A stretch of 64,000 nucleotides of DNA from Bacteroidia bacterium. GTDB taxonomy: Bacteria; Bacteroidota; Bacteroidia; Bacteroidales; Azobacteroidaceae. Shown piece after piece: positions 55,427-63,917 of this stretch. Positions within the stretch are counted from its first letter, which is position 1. Every line of letters begins with the position of its first letter. The stretch is taken from assembly GCA_025996895.1 (NCBI GenBank), contig BNTW01000002.1, forward strand, positions 1-64,000, in the 5' to 3' direction. The position numbers were made by a program, and so were the translations under genes. The notes beneath the pieces were generated by a model, which worked only from the letters and a program-made list of their open reading frames with translations, was not told where the DNA came from and made no database searches.

Positions 55427-55873
55427 CCCGATGTCCGAAATGCCGGTCAGCGGATTATTGCGCATTCCCTGCCGAATGGTGTAAGTGTAAGTGCCCGTAT
55501 CGGGATATTGCACGTTCAGTTCGTAGGGAAAAGTGTAGGAAAACAGCCCGATACCTGTGCCGTACCATTTGCCGTAGTCATCGGCCAATTCCACGTTAAT
55601 CGTATCCGAGCGGACTTGTCCTTTCGGCATTTGATAATCCACAAACAGCCACAGATTGCGATAGGAATAATCGTTTGTGTTGCGGATTTCAAAAAAAATA
55701 TCGTAAGCTTGCGAAATGTTTTTTATAGGTGCTTTGAAGCGTACTGCTTCGTGCAAGTCCCATTCCGAATTAGGAAACGACCGAAATTCGGAATACGCCT
55801 CTTTTCCTGAACACGCTATCAGAAAGAGAAGCAGTATTACGCTACAGATTCGCATCACTGTATGTTTATTCAT
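55397..55873 (-). CDS. gldH: Gliding motility lipoprotein GldH
   Basis: 158-residue lipoprotein: hydrophobic segment then L-I-A-C with Cys21, followed by the GldH beta domain (SEWDLHEAVRFKAPI, F-F-E-I-R-N-T-N-D-Y, GLFSYTFPYELNV). GldH is a lipoprotein required for gliding in flavobacteria; in non-gliding Bacteroidales it is kept for envelope or type IX functions that are not understood. Start at 55873 chosen for the lipoprotein signal; an earlier Met lies within ricT. Confidence 0.87.
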   Translation of the reverse strand: MNKHTVMRICSVILLLFLIACSGKEAYSEFRSFPNSEWDLHEAVRFKAPIKNISQAYDIFFEIRNTNDYSYRNLWLFVDYQMPKGQVRSDTINVELADDYGKWYGTGIGLFSYTFPYELNVQYPDTGTYTYTIRQGMRNNPLTGISDIGLIVRKKTDQ

Positions 55874-57017
55874 GATTGTTTCTCTGTTGATGAACAAATT
55901 TCTGCGGCTCTTGTGGGCGATTGTTGAATTTTTTCTTGGGTTTTTTCTTTTTTCTCTGTCCATCGAAGCGCGTCAAACTTTCGTCCTGCAAAATATCCTG
56001 GTATTCTTTTTTCGGCTTCGCTTCGATTTCTTCCCGGTTCAGGCTTTTGGGTTTTTGCCCTTTTTTGTTTAGATTGATTACCTCAAAAGCTCTTTCGGTC
56101 GTAATTGTTACCACATTGGCCACTATATGTTTGTCGGTCGAATATTGCATCTGATTTTTGAAAACGTCCGTTTTGAAATGATAATAGGTAGCGTCCAGCG
56201 TTTCGAGCGGTATTTCGCGCGACGGATAACCGCGTTGCGCTTCCATATAATCATCGACTTCGTAATTCAAGCAACATTTGAGCTTCGCACATTGTCCCGC
56301 CAACTTTTGCGGGTTAAGAGAAATGTCTTGCAACCGCGCCGCGCCGGTCGAAACCGAAACAAAATTACTCACCCAACCTGAACAACACAATTCCCGACCA
56401 CAGGGGCCAATGCCACCGATACGTCCGGCTTCCTGACGCGCGCCGATTTGTTTCATTTCGATACGTACGCGAAATGCTTCGGCCAAATCCTTAATCAGTT
56501 GACGGAAATCCACCCTTTCGTCGGCGATATAATAAAAAATCGCTTTGTTGCCGTCTCCCTGATATTCCACGTCGCCGATTTTCATTTGCAATCCCAATTG
56601 TTCGGCAATTTTGCGTGACCGTATCATCGTTTGGTGTTCCTTCGCTTTGGCTTCTGTGTATTTCTCCAAATCGTTCGGCTTTGCTTTACGATACACTCGT
56701 CGAATTTCTGCGTCGGGACGAATGCGGTATTTCTTCATTTGAAGCAAAACCAGCTGTCCTGTCATAGTAACCGTGCCGATGTCGTGTCCCGGATTAGACT
56801 CTACCGCCACCACATCGCCTTTTTCAAGCGGAATTTTCTCGCTGTTGAGGTAAAACCCTTTGCGCGTGTTTTTGAATTGCACCTCCACATATTGAGTGGC
56901 ATTTTGCGATTCGGGAATGTCGCACAACCAGTCGTAAGTATTCAGCTTGTCGCACTGTTTTTTACAACAGCCTTTCGAGTTCATGCAACATTGTCCATTA
57001 TATAATCGATATTCCAT
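55866..57017 (-). CDS. ricT: PSP1-domain regulatory protein RicT
   Basis: 383 residues with the PSP1 (YaaT) domain (about 60-280) and a Cys-rich N-terminus (C10, C11, C17, C18, C22, C32) plus a conserved Cys cluster near CCSGW. In Bacillus the RicT complex carries Fe-S clusters and influences RNA processing. The C-terminal 80 residues are basic and probably disordered. It overlaps gldH by eight bases. Confidence 0.88.
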   Translation of the reverse strand: MEYRLYNGQCCMNSKGCCKKQCDKLNTYDWLCDIPESQNATQYVEVQFKNTRKGFYLNSEKIPLEKGDVVAVESNPGHDIGTVTMTGQLVLLQMKKYRIRPDAEIRRVYRKAKPNDLEKYTEAKAKEHQTMIRSRKIAEQLGLQMKIGDVEYQGDGNKAIFYYIADERVDFRQLIKDLAEAFRVRIEMKQIGARQEAGRIGGIGPCGRELCCSGWVSNFVSVSTGAARLQDISLNPQKLAGQCAKLKCCLNYEVDDYMEAQRGYPSREIPLETLDATYYHFKTDVFKNQMQYSTDKHIVANVVTITTERAFEVINLNKKGQKPKSLNREEIEAKPKKEYQDILQDESLTRFDGQRKKKKPKKKFNNRPQEPQKFVHQQRNNHE

Positions 57018-57045
57018 ATATATTATACTATAATAAAATTAGATA

Positions 57046-57053
57046 CAAAAGTA
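57046..57053 (-). promoter_or_regulatory. Possible -7 element (TACTTTTG) for ricT
   Basis: 29 bases upstream of the ricT start; -33 unclear. Confidence 0.35.
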
Positions 57054-57083
57054 GTGATTTTTATTTTTTAATCCTATCCATTG

Positions 57084-57839
57084 TCAACGCGGACGCCCTT
57101 GCGGGAGAACAGTCGTTTTTTGATTTGAAACCGTGAAATTGCCGACAAAAACCGAATGTTGTTTTTGAGCGGGGAAATGGATATTGCCGTAAATACTTTC
57201 TACACGAAATCTTGCAGGAACGGAATATTGAGCCGAATACAATCCGTCATTTCTGATTGTATCAAGATGAACAAATGTCGAATCTTTACTTTCAATATAA
57301 AACGTCAGCACAGGTGGAACGGTATCACAAACACCCAAGACAAGGCATTGGACGTCAAATTGTTTGAGCCCAAGCAAAGCTGCAGTATCCGTACAGAAAT
57401 CGTGAAGGTTTTCGCGTAAAGCCGATTGCAGAAAAAAAGCAGGCGAACGATACAAAACAATCGTATCAATCACCGTGAATTGGGCGATAAGTTGTTCGTT
57501 TTCTTTGTTCAATTGGGTTAATTCCGCATCGTATTTTTGAGAAATCCGGTTGTTTATTTTTATATATTTCTCCAAATGAGCATTATACCAAACAAGCGAA
57601 GTATCAAAAGCGGCTTCTGAAATCCGGTGTTTTTCAAAAACGGACTGAAGCAGTTTTTGCCGGCGTACCGAATCGTTGTAAAAAACCGCACTGTTGTTTT
57701 TAATTTCCTGCTCGGCAATGTACATATCGTATAAAACCGCTTCCATTTTACTGTCGGACAACACATTCAGCGGACGATTGGTGCAAGACGAAAGATAAGC
57801 AAGGGCAAAAACGAATAAGATAAACGAATGCAGTTTCAA
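57084..57839 (-). CDS. DUF4296 lipoprotein
   Basis: 251 residues, lipoprotein signal (L-S-S-C, Cys19), then the DUF4296 helical domain (SKMEAVLYDMYIAEQEI ... DTSLVWYNAHLEKY). The C-terminal half is beta-type and not assigned. The family is confined to Bacteroidetes and its role is unknown. It overlaps lspA by four bases, and LspA would process its signal peptide. Confidence 0.82.
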   Translation of the reverse strand: MKLHSFILFVFALAYLSSCTNRPLNVLSDSKMEAVLYDMYIAEQEIKNNSAVFYNDSVRRQKLLQSVFEKHRISEAAFDTSLVWYNAHLEKYIKINNRISQKYDAELTQLNKENEQLIAQFTVIDTIVLYRSPAFFLQSALRENLHDFCTDTAALLGLKQFDVQCLVLGVCDTVPPVLTFYIESKDSTFVHLDTIRNDGLYSAQYSVPARFRVESIYGNIHFPAQKQHSVFVGNFTVSNQKTTVLPQGRPR

Positions 57840-58477
57840 TTTTTTTGTTTTTTCAAAAACGACGGAAAAACATTTTCACTTTCTACAAACGTATTCCTGT
57901 AAAAAAGGATTAAAACGATAATTCCCACACTGATAGAGGCGTCGGCCAAATTGAAAATATAACGGAAAAATAAAAATTCCGTCCCACCGACAAACGGTAT
58001 CCATGACGGCCAAACAAACTCAAACAGAGGGAAATAGAACATATCGACGACTTTGCCGTATAGCCATGTTCCGTAACCGCCTTCCGGTGGAAACAGCGTG
58101 GCAACCGAATAAAACGTACTTTCGTTAAATATCACGCCGTAAAAAATACTGTCTATAATATTTCCGACCGCTCCGGCAAAAATCAGCGAAACACAAATAA
58201 TATATCCCATAGAAAAATTTCGCTTTACTAAGAGATACAGGTAATAAATCATTACAATCGAAGCAATTATGCGGAAGATAGACAAAAATAATTTTCCAAT
58301 CACTTCAATACCCATTGCCATACCGGGGTTTTCTACAAAACGAATGAGAAACCAACTCGTGATACGAATATCTTCACCCAAAGTCAAATGAGTTTTCACC
58401 CAAATTTTGAGTATTTGGTCGACAATCAAAATGAATAAAATAACGGCTACAGCCCAAAAGCCTTTTGACAACTTCAT
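57836..58477 (-). CDS. lspA: Lipoprotein signal peptidase
   Basis: Inner-membrane aspartyl protease that cleaves prolipoproteins. Four membrane helices and both catalytic Asp regions are seen: VGNIIDSIFYG and FNLADASISVG. 213 residues, a little long but normal for Bacteroidetes. It follows the DksA-like gene with no gap. Confidence 0.93.
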   Translation of the reverse strand: MKLSKGFWAVAVILFILIVDQILKIWVKTHLTLGEDIRITSWFLIRFVENPGMAMGIEVIGKLFLSIFRIIASIVMIYYLYLLVKRNFSMGYIICVSLIFAGAVGNIIDSIFYGVIFNESTFYSVATLFPPEGGYGTWLYGKVVDMFYFPLFEFVWPSWIPFVGGTEFLFFRYIFNLADASISVGIIVLILFYRNTFVESENVFPSFLKKQKN

Positions 58478-58855
58478 TTATTTTTGTCCCTGTTTAGCTT
58501 CAATACTTAACGTGGCATGCGGAACGGCACGTAACCTTTCTTTCGGAATTAATTTACCCGTTTCGCGACAAATGCCGTACGTTTTATTTTCGATACGTAC
58601 CAATGCTGCCTGCAAATTCTGGATAAATTTCATTTGGCGTTGCGCCAAACGGCCGGCTTCTTCCTTCGACAGAGTAGCCGCACCTTCCTCCAACACTTTG
58701 AACGTGGGAGAAGTGTCCGTTACGTCGTTTCCGTCCGTATTCATTAGCGTCGCCTTCAGCAGGTCGTAATCACGCTTTGCCATTTCCAATTTCTCGTTGA
58801 TAATCGCACGAAATTCATCTAATTCGGCGTCCGAATATCTTGTCTTTTCACTCAT
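58478..58855 (-). CDS. DksA/TraR-family protein lacking most zinc ligands
   Basis: 125 residues; N-terminal coiled-coil region (about 8-45) and the end of the DksA fold (Y-G-I-C-R-E-T-G-K-L-I-P-K-E-R-L-R-A-V-P). Standard DksA has four zinc Cys; only one (in GIC) remains here, as in other Bacteroidetes members. It may still contact RNA polymerase. It precedes lspA directly and has a good promoter. Confidence 0.87.
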   Translation of the reverse strand: MSEKTRYSDAELDEFRAIINEKLEMAKRDYDLLKATLMNTDGNDVTDTSPTFKVLEEGAATLSKEEAGRLAQRQMKFIQNLQAALVRIENKTYGICRETGKLIPKERLRAVPHATLSIEAKQGQK

Positions 58856-58871
58856 AATTTTAAAATTTTGT

Positions 58872-58903
58872 CAAAAGTAGTGTTTTCTATTTGAATATAC
58901 AAA
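58872..58903 (-). promoter_or_regulatory. Promoter of the DksA-lspA unit
   Basis: TTTG (58903-58900), 20-base spacer, TACTTTTG (58879-58872), 17 bases upstream of the DksA-like start. Confidence 0.65.
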
Positions 58904-58905
58904 CA

Positions 58906-61900
58906 CTATGCTTTTTCTACTTTCACAAACAGCTTGAAATCGTCCAAATCCAACTCGATACCATCCGTTAAATCGGTTATAATCAATCTATTAGCTAAAA
59001 CTTGATTCGCTATATATTGTTTATATTCTTCGACTGCTTCGTTAATCCGATTGTCCGATTGAAGCGTAACTTTAATCTTATCGACAATTTCGTATCCGTT
59101 CGATTTGCGGATATTTTGTATCCGGTTGACCAATTCGCGGGCAATTCCCTCTTTTTTCAATTCGCCGGTAATCGTAATATCCAGAGCGACAGTGAGATTG
59201 CCCTCGTTGGCCACCAGCCAGCCCGGAATATCTTCCGAAATAATTTCGACGTCTTGCATAGTAATTTCTGTCATTTGTCCGGCAACCGAAAGCGTGATTT
59301 GTCCGTTCTTTTCTAATTCAAGGATTTTTTCCTGCGATATTCCGGCAATCGTAGCGGCCAAGTCTTTCATGATTTTTCCGTAACGCGGGCCTAATTTCTT
59401 GAAATCGGGCTTTACTTTTTTTACCAGAATACCCGCTGCATTATCTACATAGCGAATTTCCTTCACATTCACTTCGTTTAAAATCAACGCCTGAATGGCT
59501 TCTATCGCTTCTTTCTGATGATTATCCAAAACCGGCACCATGATTGACGAAAGCGGCTGACGCACTTTGATATTCACTTTCCGGCGCAAAGCCAACACCA
59601 TCGAAGAGATGCGTTGTGCAATTTCCATTTTTTCTTCCAATGCCTTATCAATCAACGACTCGTCGGCAACCGGAAAATCGGTCAAATGCACGGAGAGTGG
59701 AGAGTGGAGAGTGGAGAGTGGAGAGTTTTGGACTAAATCGCAATAAAGTTTATCGGCATAGAACGGAGCAATCGGGGACATCAGTTGTGCAACGGCTTTC
59801 AGGCAAGCATAAAGCGTTTGATAGGCAGAAAATTTATCGGTGTTCATTTCTCCGCCCCAGAAGCGTTTGCGGTTTAAGCGGACATACCAATTACTCAAAT
59901 TGTCATTGACAAAATCGTTAATGGCGCGTCCGGCTTTGGTCGGCTCGTAAGTAGAAAAATGTTCATCAACTTCTTTTATCAACGAATTTAAGAGTGAGAG
60001 AATCCAGCGGTCGATTTCCGGCTGGTCTTCCCACGCCACGCTCGGCTCTGTCGTATCAAAACCATCTACATTGGCATAGAGCGCGAAGAACGAATAGGTG
60101 TTATAGAGCGTTCCGAAAAATTTGCGGCGAGCCTCTTCTATGCCTTCCGGGTCGAATTTCAGATTGTCCCAAGGGCTGGCATTCGTAACCATGTACCACC
60201 GCAAAGGGTCGGAGCCGTGAATGGCAATCGTTTCAAACGGATCGACACCGTTGCCCAAGCGTTTCGACATTTTGTTGCCGTTTTTGTCCAGCACTAAACC
60301 GGTAGAAATCACATTTTTGAACGCTACCGATTTTTTAATCATCGTACTGATAGCGTGTAGAGTGAAAAACCATCCGCGCGTTTGGTCAACTCCCTCAGAA
60401 ATGAAATCTGCGGGGAAGAAAGCCTGCTTAGCAGGGGATTCCGCGTCAAGCGCGGAATGACAGGGTATAGCGTCTTTGTTTTCAAACGGATAATGCAGTT
60501 GTGCAAACGGCATTGCGCCCGAATCAAACCATACGTCTATCAAGTCCGATTCGCGTTTCATCGGTTTTCCGCTTTCGGAAACCAAAATGATATTATCGAC
60601 AAACGGACGGTGCAAGTCGATGTTTTCGACTGCATAGTTTTCTTTCGTATAAACGTCCGGTTGGAAATTTTTGTACGGATTTTCCTGCATCATACCTGCC
60701 GCAACGGATTTGTTGATTTCTGCTATCAATTCCGCTACCGAGCCGATACATTTTTCTTCCGCGCCGTCTTCCGTGCGCCAGATAGGCAACGGCGTGCCCC
60801 AATAGCGCGAGCGCGATAAATTCCAATCCTGCAAGTTTTCGAGCCATTTACCAAAACGTCCCGAGCCGGTTGATTGCGGTTTCCAATTAATCGTGTTGTT
60901 CAACTCAATCATTTCGTCTTTGATGGCAGTCGTGCGGATAAACCAACTGTCTAACGGATAATACAATACCGGTTTATCGGTGCGCCAGCAATGCGGATAA
61001 TTGTGCGTGTGCTTTTCTATTTTGAACGCTAAACCCTGCTGTTTCAACATCACACAAATATCAATATCCAGCGTCGTGTCGGCGTCCGTCAGGTTGTTGT
61101 CGTAACTGTTTTTCACAAACCGTCCGGCAAATTCGGCATAAAGCGGAACATTGACGTGTGTTTTCACAAAATTCGGATCTAAATCGTCTAAATTGTAAAA
61201 TTTACCGGTCTGATCGACCATCGGCCGGCGGAAACCATCTTTGTCTGTAAGCAACATCGGTGGCACTCGGTTTGCTTTCGCCACGCGGTCGTCGTCCGCA
61301 CCGAAAGTCGGCGCGATATGCACAATTCCCGTACCGTCTTCGGTGGTTACAAAATCACCGGTGATTACGCGAAACGCACCGTCGCCCGGATTTACCCACG
61401 GAATCAATTGTTCATATTCTATTCCTGCCAATTCCGCCCCTTTGAATTTTTGCAAAATTTCGTATTCCTGTTTTGCCAAAACATTCGGCACTAAAACTTC
61501 TGCCAAAATCAAATTCACAGCCTCTTTTGTATAGGGGTTTTGCGTTTTCACAAGCGCGTAATCAATATTTGCCCCAATGCAAAGCGCAGTATTAGAGGGC
61601 AAAGTCCAAGGCGTCGTAGTCCAAGCCAAAAAGTATGCCGGCAGCCCGTTCGTAATTCGTAATTCGTAATTCGTAATTTTAAATTGTGCAATACAAGTGG
61701 TGTCTTTCACATCGCGATAGCAACCGGGCTGATTGAGTTCGTGCGTACTCAAACCTGTTCCCGCTGCGGGCGAATAGGGCTGAATGGTATAGCCTTTATA
61801 TAATAATCCTTTCTTATACAGTTCTTTAAGCAGATACCAAAGCGTTTCGATGTAGCGGTTGTCGTAAGTGATATATGGATTTTCCATATCCACCCAATAG

Positions 61901-62322
61901 CCCATTTTTTTCGTCAAATCTTCCCATTCTTTGGTATATTTCATCACGTCTTTGCGGCAGGCGGCGTTGTATTCCTCAACGGAAATCTTTTTACCGATGT
62001 CTTCTTTGGTAATGCCCAAAGCCTTTTCCACGCCCAATTCCACCGGCAGACCGTGTGTATCCCAACCGGCTTTCCGATTGACCAAAAAGCCTTTCATGGT
62101 TTTGTAGCGGCAGAAAATATCCTTAATACTGCGGGCAATCACGTGATGGATACCCGGCATTCCGTTGGCCGAAGGCGGCCCTTCATAAAACACAAAAGAA
62201 GGGGAATTTTCCCTGATTTTCAGACTTTTATGGAAAATATCGTTTTCTTCCCAACGCTTTAATACCTCTTGATTGATGTCCGATAAGTCAAATTTGTTGT
62301 ATTCGGCAAATTTCTTACTCAT
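58906..62322 (-). CDS. ileS: Isoleucyl-tRNA synthetase with three repeat-derived insertions
   Basis: Charges tRNA-Ile. Class I motifs are clear: the HIGH-like G-I-H-H near residue 57, the editing-domain region, and NKMSKRLGN. 1138 residues, the long eukaryote-like form common in Bacteroidetes. Three stretches do not belong to the family: I-T-N-Y-E-L-R-I-T-N in the editing domain (heptamer array 61651-61678), C-H-S-A-L-D-A-E-S-P before the catalytic core (palindromic unit 60434-60463), and N-S-P-L-S-T-L-H-S-P-L-S in the anticodon-binding region (heptamer array 59692-59726). All stay in frame and seem to fall in surface loops. Confidence 0.95.
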   Translation of the reverse strand: MSKKFAEYNKFDLSDINQEVLKRWEENDIFHKSLKIRENSPSFVFYEGPPSANGMPGIHHVIARSIKDIFCRYKTMKGFLVNRKAGWDTHGLPVELGVEKALGITKEDIGKKISVEEYNAACRKDVMKYTKEWEDLTKKMGYWVDMENPYITYDNRYIETLWYLLKELYKKGLLYKGYTIQPYSPAAGTGLSTHELNQPGCYRDVKDTTCIAQFKITNYELRITNGLPAYFLAWTTTPWTLPSNTALCIGANIDYALVKTQNPYTKEAVNLILAEVLVPNVLAKQEYEILQKFKGAELAGIEYEQLIPWVNPGDGAFRVITGDFVTTEDGTGIVHIAPTFGADDDRVAKANRVPPMLLTDKDGFRRPMVDQTGKFYNLDDLDPNFVKTHVNVPLYAEFAGRFVKNSYDNNLTDADTTLDIDICVMLKQQGLAFKIEKHTHNYPHCWRTDKPVLYYPLDSWFIRTTAIKDEMIELNNTINWKPQSTGSGRFGKWLENLQDWNLSRSRYWGTPLPIWRTEDGAEEKCIGSVAELIAEINKSVAAGMMQENPYKNFQPDVYTKENYAVENIDLHRPFVDNIILVSESGKPMKRESDLIDVWFDSGAMPFAQLHYPFENKDAIPCHSALDAESPAKQAFFPADFISEGVDQTRGWFFTLHAISTMIKKSVAFKNVISTGLVLDKNGNKMSKRLGNGVDPFETIAIHGSDPLRWYMVTNASPWDNLKFDPEGIEEARRKFFGTLYNTYSFFALYANVDGFDTTEPSVAWEDQPEIDRWILSLLNSLIKEVDEHFSTYEPTKAGRAINDFVNDNLSNWYVRLNRKRFWGGEMNTDKFSAYQTLYACLKAVAQLMSPIAPFYADKLYCDLVQNSPLSTLHSPLSVHLTDFPVADESLIDKALEEKMEIAQRISSMVLALRRKVNIKVRQPLSSIMVPVLDNHQKEAIEAIQALILNEVNVKEIRYVDNAAGILVKKVKPDFKKLGPRYGKIMKDLAATIAGISQEKILELEKNGQITLSVAGQMTEITMQDVEIISEDIPGWLVANEGNLTVALDITITGELKKEGIARELVNRIQNIRKSNGYEIVDKIKVTLQSDNRINEAVEEYKQYIANQVLANRLIITDLTDGIELDLDDFKLFVKVEKA
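59692..59726 (-). repeat. Heptamer array (5 units) inside ileS
   Basis: Five units of GGAGAGT on the plus strand, translated as an SPLSTLH-type repeat with a seven-residue period, since seven bases times three gives seven codons. Confidence 0.88.
60434..60463 (-). repeat. Palindromic repeat unit inside ileS
   Basis: TGTCATTCCGCGCTTG with the complementary GCGGAATCCCC half on the minus strand, the same unit as lpxK 3375-3403. Confidence 0.85.
61651..61678 (-). repeat. Heptamer array (4 units) inside ileS
   Basis: Four perfect CGTAATT units, the same heptamer as at the sulfur carrier gene (25994-26021). Confidence 0.88.
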
Positions 62323-62354
62323 ATTAATTGTCCTACTTTATCAAAAATAAGGCA

Positions 62355-62385
62355 CAAAGGTAAGCATTTATTTCGTTTTAGACAA
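62355..62385 (-). promoter_or_regulatory. Probable promoter of ileS
   Basis: TTG (62385-62383), 20-base spacer, TACCTTTG (62362-62355) on the minus strand, within the end of the permease gene and 33 bases before ileS. Confidence 0.5.
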
Positions 62386-63585
62386 CGCCTTTACCGGATA
62401 CAATGCTGCCAAAAATCCGATGCTCAACGCAGCAACAAGAACGAAAAGCAAGTCGGGAATTTCGATTTTTACTGGATAGAAATCGGTGGCAAAGGCACCG
62501 TTTCCGCCGCCTAACTTAATCCAGCCGAAATGAGATTGTCCCAGACAGAGCAATACGCCGAGAACAATGCCGACGAACGTTCCCAATGTGGAAATCAACC
62601 AGCCTTCCAACAGGAAGATGTTGGAAATCAATCGATTGTCTGCACCCAAATGGCGAAGCGTTTGAATGTCGTCTTTTTTATCGACCAGCAACATCGACAG
62701 CGAGCCAATCACGTTGAACACGGCAATCAGCAGGATAAAACACAGCATCAAGAACGTAACCCATTTTTCGATACTAATCATTTTAAAAGCGGATTCCTGT
62801 TGCTCGTAGCGGTTTTTTACTTCAAAATCGTCACCGAGTGTCTGCCGGATTTTTTTCTGAACAGCAGAGAGATTAGCTCCGTCTTTTAACCGGATTTCCC
62901 ATGCGCCGACTTGCGTAGAGTAATCCAGCAATTCGCGTGCAAAATCCAATGATACAATAATATAATTATCGTCATACACCGGCTGGCTCACGCGGAAAAC
63001 AGATGCGATATAGGCATAATCGACATTGAACGACGACATCGGATTGGCCAAATTGACCTGCGCGTTGCGTTTCGGCGCGTAAATCGTCAGTGGGGAAATA
63101 AATTGCGCATTCATGCCCAAGTTGCTTGCCACGCCGATACCGAGATTAGCAAATGTATGTCCGTTTTCCTGCAACTGAAATTCGCCATCAAACAAAATGT
63201 CAGGAACAGCAATTAATTCACTAAAATTGTCCGACACACCTTTCAGGACGACCGGCACTTGGCGTTCCTTGTATTTCACCAGCACATTATCTTCCAGCGT
63301 TTCGGTGATAACGGCAATTTCGGGCAGCGAGCGGATTTGCAAAAACGGCTCACCGGCCGGCTCAAACACTTTACCTTTGACGGCCGTGATTTTCAATTCG
63401 GGGTCGAATGAACTGAACATATCGGCCACCAAGCCCTGAAATCCGTTGAAAACCGACAACGTGCAGACGGTTGCCAGTGTCGCCACAGCCACACCACATA
63501 CCGCTATCAGCGAAATGATGTTGATAGCATTGTGCGATTTCTTGGAAAAAAGATACCGCTTGGCGATATAGAGCGGCAGTTTCAA
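62368..63585 (-). CDS. LolC/LolE-type ABC transporter permease
   Basis: 405-residue inner-membrane permease with the MacB/FtsX topology: an N-terminal helix (FSKKSHNAINIISLIAVCGV), a periplasmic domain (about 45-265) and three C-terminal helices. It fits the lipoprotein-releasing LolC/E group by its start (ISLIAVCGVAVATLATVCTLSVFNGF-like) but no LolD partner is adjacent. It overlaps rbfA by four bases. Confidence 0.85.
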   Translation of the reverse strand: MKLPLYIAKRYLFSKKSHNAINIISLIAVCGVAVATLATVCTLSVFNGFQGLVADMFSSFDPELKITAVKGKVFEPAGEPFLQIRSLPEIAVITETLEDNVLVKYKERQVPVVLKGVSDNFSELIAVPDILFDGEFQLQENGHTFANLGIGVASNLGMNAQFISPLTIYAPKRNAQVNLANPMSSFNVDYAYIASVFRVSQPVYDDNYIIVSLDFARELLDYSTQVGAWEIRLKDGANLSAVQKKIRQTLGDDFEVKNRYEQQESAFKMISIEKWVTFLMLCFILLIAVFNVIGSLSMLLVDKKDDIQTLRHLGADNRLISNIFLLEGWLISTLGTFVGIVLGVLLCLGQSHFGWIKLGGGNGAFATDFYPVKIEIPDLLFVLVAALSIGFLAALYPVKALSKTK

Positions 63586-63917
63586 AGTTGAAGCAATTTG
63601 TCGATTTTTTCAATAAAGTCAATAGAATCGTCCAAAAAGAAAGCCAATTCCGGTATCCGCCGGATTTGTTTGCCGATACGCACACCCAGTTCGTAGCGGA
63701 TTGCCTTTTTGTTCTGTTGGATGTTTTCTATGATTTCTTTTCCCTTTTCCGAAGGAAATATACTGAGATAAGCCTTTGCAACGCTTAAATCGGGACTGAT
63801 ACGCACTTTCGTAACCGAGACCATCACGCCGTGCATGAGTTTGGTCTGCATCAAAAAGATTTCACTTAAATCCTTCTGTATCTGCCGTTCAATTTTTTGA
63901 GTTCTCGTTGTGTCCAT
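63582..63917 (-). CDS. rbfA: Ribosome-binding factor A
   Basis: 111-residue KH-type factor needed for late 30S maturation. The family pattern is seen: RTQKIERQIQKDLSEIF, VTKVRISPDLSVAKAYLSIF and V-R-I-G-K-Q-I-R-R-I-P-E-L-A-F-F. Its start lies within the end of the upstream methyltransferase gene. Confidence 0.93.
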   Translation of the reverse strand: MDTTRTQKIERQIQKDLSEIFLMQTKLMHGVMVSVTKVRISPDLSVAKAYLSIFPSEKGKEIIENIQQNKKAIRYELGVRIGKQIRRIPELAFFLDDSIDFIEKIDKLLQL

